DNA of 64,000 nucleotides from UBA6115 sp050953005 (GTDB lineage Bacteria > Bacillota > Clostridia > Christensenellales > Aristaeellaceae), in the NCBI GenBank assembly GCA_050953005.1, contig JBMNLV010000010.1:62001-126000 (forward strand), given 5' to 3'. The notes beneath the pieces were generated by a model that was not told where the DNA came from, did no database searches, and was given only the letters and a program-made list of their open reading frames with translations. The position numbers and the translations under genes are program-made. How positions within the stretch are numbered: the stretch's first letter is position 1; the number at the start of each line of letters is the position of its first letter. Below are positions 60,493-64,000 of the stretch, piece after piece.

Positions 60493-61928
60493 CAGCGTCG
60501 CCGCCTTTTGATGAGCACAGGCAGGGCCAAGGCGATGCTTGCCAGCGGCAGTGCGATCAGCACGGCGTTTACCACCCAGGGATGGGAAATGCTCAGCTGC
60601 TCGCGTATCAGCGCTTTGGGCGCGATATCCAGCCTGACAGGCTGATGTGCGCTAAGATGGTTGACCAGATGCAGCAGGAACTGCGCCCCATAGGTAATCT
60701 CATGCAGCCAACTGTCCACCAAAATGGCCGAGTTGCCGATGATCATCGCGCGCGCCCTTGTGCCGTCCGGAAAGGCGTAGTCGCTCAACAAGGACAGGTA
60801 AAACTGTCCAACTTCCTCGCCTTGCTCATGCGCCAGGCTTTTTTCAGCGCGCGCGACCGGTTTGAGATAAGCCAGGCCGCTGGTCAGCAGCGGGTCCACG
60901 ATCGTGCCGTCCGCCTGCGCGGCGATGTCTAAGGCCCGCGCGCCGGGCAGACGCAGACGCACCTGGCCTGCGCCAATCAGGGCTGCCGTAGGTTCGGTCA
61001 TGTTCATATAGGGCGTCAGGAACAGCGGATTGTCGATGTAAGCATTGACATCAGCGCCTTCGGCGACCACGATGCCGCTTTTGCGTTCAAATCCCATTTG
61101 CCGGTAAAGCGCGTCAAAATTGGGCAAACTATCCGGGTCATTGTAGTCACTGGTAATCAACACATTTCCCCCCGCTGCGGTGAAGGCGTGGATGCTGGCC
61201 AACTCACTGTCGAGTAAGTCCCGCTGCGGGGAGAGGATCATCAGCAGTTCCTCAGGTGTCAGTGTCTCGCCTGTCAACAGGTTGACACGGCTGATTTCAA
61301 AATGATGGCTTCTGAGAAAGTTTTCCATATACGCGGTATCATTCGGTGCCAACTCGCCATGGCCATCCAGGATGCGAATGCGCGGCACGCTGTCCATTGT
61401 CAGATAGAGCAAGGCTTCCACGATGCTCTTTTCGTAGGACAACCCTGTCAATGTAAAGCTCTGGCTTTGTATATCAAACTCCTGGGAAAGATAATCATAG
61501 GCGCTGAGAACGCGCGCGCGCCCGGTGTGTTCGCACTGCAGCACCAGGCAATCCGCACTGACCTGTTCATCCTTAAGGGAACTGGACAGGGTGTTTACCA
61601 GCAGCGGGTCGCGGACCAGGCTGGTTTGCACATAAGAAAACTTGTTCGTCAGCGAAGCCAGGCGGTCCAACAGGCCCAGCAGGGCTTGATCCTCCATACC
61701 GGGGGTAGCCAACGAATAGGCCTTGACCTGGTAGGGCAGGGAACGCATCACCTGTGTGGTGCGTTCGGACTGGGTGGTCACTGAGTTGAACGAAAAATCC
61801 AGCCTCAGGGCATGCCGCCGTTCCGCCTGGTCAGCCAAGGCAACAATCGCGACGCTGATGATCAGGATACACAGGCAGATTATCGTCGGCAGCAGGCGCC
61901 GTTTTGATGTGTCAAGCAGCTTGTTCAT
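60492..61928 (-). CDS. GldG-like ABC transporter auxiliary protein
   Basis: A 478-aa membrane protein with one hydrophobic segment near each end and a large extracytoplasmic domain of the ABC_transp_aux (GldG-like) type. RIRILDGHGEL and the stretch GGNVLITSDYND fit the central fold. It overlaps the permease gene by 4 nt. In Bacteroidetes GldG acts with GldA and GldF in gliding. In non-gliding bacteria such as this one the role is unknown. Confidence 0.82.
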   Translation of the reverse strand: MNKLLDTSKRRLLPTIICLCILIISVAIVALADQAERRHALRLDFSFNSVTTQSERTTQVMRSLPYQVKAYSLATPGMEDQALLGLLDRLASLTNKFSYVQTSLVRDPLLVNTLSSSLKDEQVSADCLVLQCEHTGRARVLSAYDYLSQEFDIQSQSFTLTGLSYEKSIVEALLYLTMDSVPRIRILDGHGELAPNDTAYMENFLRSHHFEISRVNLLTGETLTPEELLMILSPQRDLLDSELASIHAFTAAGGNVLITSDYNDPDSLPNFDALYRQMGFERKSGIVVAEGADVNAYIDNPLFLTPYMNMTEPTAALIGAGQVRLRLPGARALDIAAQADGTIVDPLLTSGLAYLKPVARAEKSLAHEQGEEVGQFYLSLLSDYAFPDGTRARAMIIGNSAILVDSWLHEITYGAQFLLHLVNHLSAHQPVRLDIAPKALIREQLSISHPWVVNAVLIALPLASIALALPVLIKRRRR

Positions 61929-62638
61929 CGTTCCCGTGCCCTTTCAAGCTTTACCATCGTGATGGAAACGGTCAGCATGCTGATACAAAACATCAAGTAA
62001 AAAAGGATGTTTGCCGGGCTGAGCTGCGCGGAGAGGAAAGGTATAAAGCGCTCATACAAGCTTACAAAAGCAATGCACCGGGCCAGGGCGGCGGGCAGCG
62101 TAGCGCTGCTGGTCATCAGGCTCATCAGCCAAACAAACAGGTTGATGCCAAAAGCCAGTGCTGCTGCTGAAAAGGTGTTCCTGATCGTGCTGGTTACCAT
62201 CAAATCCAGGGCAATAAAAGCGCAGCCTTGCAAAAGAAAACCCAGGGTGCCGCTGAGCACCTCCAAGGGATAGACACGTGCATAGGCAGACATCAGCAGG
62301 GGGTAGGTCAGGCTGAGCGATACGGCTATCAGCATGACGGTACAGGCAGCAAAATACTTGCCTATCACCAGCGATGTAATGCTCAGGGGGGCGGATTGCA
62401 TCAGCTTGTCGGTCATTCCCCGGCGTTCTCCCGCCATCAGCCGCATCACCAGGATGGGGGTCAGCAGCATCCATACATAACTCATCATGCTTAAAAAAAC
62501 AGAATAATCACTGCTGCGGGGCAGTATGTTGTTCAAATAGAACAGCAGCCCGGCCAGGCTTAAAAAGACCGCGATAAACAGCCAGCCGGTCGGCGTATAG
62601 AAATAGGAGCGCATCTCCTTGCGGTAAACAGCCCTCAT
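61925..62638 (-). CDS. ABC-2 type permease (GldF-like)
   Basis: A 237-aa permease with six membrane segments. The N-terminus begins with RKEMRSYFYTPTGWLFIAVF and the LTPILVMRLMAGERRGMTDKL block is typical of GldF/NosY-like permeases. The ATG at 62638 overlaps the ATPase stop. A longer reading from 62830 lies inside the ATPase gene and is rejected. It should dimerise in the membrane and be driven by the ATPase encoded upstream. Confidence 0.88.
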   Translation of the reverse strand: MRAVYRKEMRSYFYTPTGWLFIAVFLSLAGLLFYLNNILPRSSDYSVFLSMMSYVWMLLTPILVMRLMAGERRGMTDKLMQSAPLSITSLVIGKYFAACTVMLIAVSLSLTYPLLMSAYARVYPLEVLSGTLGFLLQGCAFIALDLMVTSTIRNTFSAAALAFGINLFVWLMSLMTSSATLPAALARCIAFVSLYERFIPFLSAQLSPANILFYLMFCISMLTVSITMVKLERARER

Positions 62639-63564
62639 TCCATGTCCCCCCCGCCGGTGGCCTGTAAGAAGAGAGTTTCCAGCGTGTCTGTAAGCGGGCT
62701 GAGTTCCAAAACAGGCGTTCCCATTGCGCTGAGCAAGCGGAACAGCTGCTGTGCAAAGGCTTCGTTCGGTTTTGTTTCCACCACCAGGCGCGTCTGTCCG
62801 GCTGCCGTTTTTTCCTGGCGAACACGGCATACGCTGTTCAGTTGGCGGATGGGGGAGAGCAGCCGCTCCGGCTCACCAAGAATCACTACACGGTAGCGGC
62901 TGCTTTGCGCCGCCTGGCGCAGGTCGTGGTCCAGCAGCAACTGTCCCTGGTGGATGACCAGCACACGGTCACAAACCTCCTGAACCTCATGAAGAAGGTG
63001 TGAAGAAAAGATAATGGTTTTATCCTTGACCAGGGTACGGATCAGTTTACGGAAAGCCACAGCCTGCGCGGGGTCAAAACCGGCGGTCGGCTCATCCAGC
63101 AAAAGAACCTCCGGATCACCGCACAGGGCTTGGGCCAAACCGGTCCGCTGGCGGAACCCCTTGGACAGCTGTCCAATCAGGCGGTGCTGCATTGGCATCA
63201 GGCCGGTCAAGGAGATGATTTCATCCAAATGGCGCTGCTCGTCTGCGCGCATAACGCCCTTGATGCGGCAACAAAACTGCAAGTATTCCCGCACTGTCAG
63301 CTCAGGATAAACCGGGGGCACCTCGCTGAGGTAACCCAGGGCACGCCGTGCAGCAAAGGGTGAGCGGACGATGTCATGACCCGCGATGAATACCCGGCCT
63401 CCACTGGGCGCCAGGCAGCCGGCCATGACATTCATCAGGGTGCTTTTCCCGGCGCCGTTTTGGCCCAGCAAGCCAATGACCTCGCCGCTGTCCGCAGTAA
63501 AGCTGACGTCATTCAGGGCTTGAAAATGCCCATATTTCCTGCTGACTGCCTCCGCGCGTACCAA
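62635..63564 (-). CDS. ABC transporter ATP-binding protein (GldA-like)
   Basis: A 309-aa ATPase with a full motif set: Walker A GQNGAGKST, signature QLSKGFRQR, Walker B LLLDEPTAGFDP and switch FSSHLLHE, plus a C-terminal extension of about 90 residues typical of this class. The start is a TTG at 63564 with AAGGAGG 6 nt upstream; no ATG lies near. It leads the four-gene module and is transcribed from the promoter at 63594-63602. Confidence 0.92.
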   Translation of the reverse strand: MVRAEAVSRKYGHFQALNDVSFTADSGEVIGLLGQNGAGKSTLMNVMAGCLAPSGGRVFIAGHDIVRSPFAARRALGYLSEVPPVYPELTVREYLQFCCRIKGVMRADEQRHLDEIISLTGLMPMQHRLIGQLSKGFRQRTGLAQALCGDPEVLLLDEPTAGFDPAQAVAFRKLIRTLVKDKTIIFSSHLLHEVQEVCDRVLVIHQGQLLLDHDLRQAAQSSRYRVVILGEPERLLSPIRQLNSVCRVRQEKTAAGQTRLVVETKPNEAFAQQLFRLLSAMGTPVLELSPLTDTLETLFLQATGGGDME

Positions 63565-63593
63565 AAGAACCCTCCTTAAAACTTAGTTAAACC

Positions 63594-63602
63594 AGTATAA
63601 CA
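63594..63602 (-). promoter_or_regulatory. Extended -10 promoter of Gld-like operon
   Basis: The minus strand reads TGTTATACT. No good -35 box is seen 17 nt upstream. Confidence 0.4.
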
Positions 63603-63647
63603 TGAAGCATGTAGTCGTCCGTGAACAATCTGTGAAAACACCTGTTC

Positions 63648-63676
63648 TTGTCCGGCCGGGCAAGGCATGGTAAAAT
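63648..63676 (+). promoter_or_regulatory. Promoter of the rightmost gene
   Basis: TTGTCC, a 17-nt spacer, then TAAAAT with TG before the -10. It lies back to back with the leftward Gld-operon promoter. The leader is about 20 nt with AGGAGAGG before the ATG. Confidence 0.5.
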
Positions 63677-63702
63677 AAACCATTCTAAGCAGGAGAGGTG
63701 AC

Positions 63703-64000
63703 ATGAACAGCTACCGTTTCCGACCCAGACCCAGTTTCCAGGCTTCTTACGGTACCAGGAACCAGCAGCGGCTGCTAATGGCAGCGCTCATCGTTTTGCT
63801 GGTCGCCAGCCTGGTGTTGGGTTTTTTATACAGCCGCACGGTCATTTATCGCAACAAGTCCGAAGCCACCATGTATGCTCGCATCAACAGCAACCTGGTA
63901 GATGCCATAAGTCAGGTCAGCCGTATGGCAGGGGGAGTCCAATCCAATTCCTCCATCAAATTAGGCCAGATTCGCCAGCACATCTACGCCATGGATCAAG
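63703..64000 (+). CDS. Membrane protein, truncated by window end
   Basis: An open reading of 99 codons that runs off the window. It starts with a basic N-terminus, then one membrane segment (about residues 27-48, LMAALIVLLVASLVLGFLY), then an extracytoplasmic helical start (RNKSEATMYARI). The ribosome binding site AGGAGAGG is well placed. This type-II membrane topology is compatible with many envelope proteins. No family can be named from this piece. Confidence 0.7.
   Translation, partial: MNSYRFRPRPSFQASYGTRNQQRLLMAALIVLLVASLVLGFLYSRTVIYRNKSEATMYARINSNLVDAISQVSRMAGGVQSNSSIKLGQIRQHIYAMDQ

Noticed and set aside
1..64000. CRISPR arrays, tRNA, rRNA, IS elements or prophage genes
   Set aside because: No regularly spaced repeats, cloverleaf-like segments, transposase, integrase or structural phage proteins were seen on reading both strands by eye.

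Overview
The window looks like a chromosomal segment of an anaerobic member of the Bacillota, most likely class Clostridia, with a moderately high GC content and tightly packed genes. The evidence is strong AAGGAGG-type ribosome binding sites, sigma-A style promoters, a CtsR operator before clpB, an lrgAB pair, a desulfoferrodoxin-rubredoxin pair typical of anaerobes, and DUF5685/J-domain genes that I know mainly from Clostridia. No phage, IS element, CRISPR array, rRNA or tRNA gene was seen. The only clear sign of accessory DNA is a decayed 3' remnant of a restriction-type DEAD/DEAH helicase at the left edge.

Layout, left to right. 1-1.4 kb: helicase remnant and an endonuclease III-like glycosylase. 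1.4-5.9 kb (minus): a carbohydrate ABC importer (binding protein and two permeases, no ATPase) preceded by an AraC regulator. 6-8 kb (plus): superoxide reductase, rubredoxin and a membrane-anchored alpha/beta hydrolase. 8-14.1 kb (minus): a six-gene nucleoside/purine salvage operon of xanthine phosphoribosyltransferase, BMP-family binding protein, ATPase, two permeases and a uridine-kinase-like enzyme. 14.3-16.2 kb (minus): DUF5685, J-domain and zinc-ribbon membrane protein. 16.4-26.7 kb (plus): CNNM/CorC-type protein, thioredoxin-reductase-like flavoprotein, unknown secreted protein, tdh-kbl threonine catabolism, trpS, lysophospholipase, P1 peptidase, acpS and nnr. 26.7-29.6 kb (minus): nitrilase-family protein, guaB and pgsA. 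29.7-32.8 kb (plus): ATP-grasp enzyme, esterase and lrgAB. 32.9-35.5 kb (minus): clpB.

35.7-41.7 kb (plus) is a sugar operon: isomerase/epimerase, Gfo/Idh/MocA oxidoreductase and a complete ribose-type ABC importer. 41.7-50 kb (plus): AI-2E-family membrane protein, an ABC-2 type transporter, maltose phosphorylase, M55 aminopeptidase, a DASS anion transporter and a second isomerase-like protein. 50-53.7 kb: a heterodimeric ABC exporter whose first subunit carries a one-base frameshift. 53.7-58.9 kb: greA, lysS, an unknown membrane protein, a HAD-phosphatase/thymidylate-kinase fusion and mnmA. 59-63.6 kb (minus): a four-gene Gld-like ABC module. The window ends inside a new membrane protein gene.

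Recurring features: all three solute-binding-protein genes are followed by a strong intra-operon hairpin before the transport machinery genes, and all three signal peptides lack a convincing lipobox. Many genes overlap by ATGA or GTGA, so translational coupling is common. Three single-base indels relative to the expected reading frame were found (near 120, 23,913 and 51,697). The first lies in a truly decayed gene. The other two could be real mutations or assembly errors.
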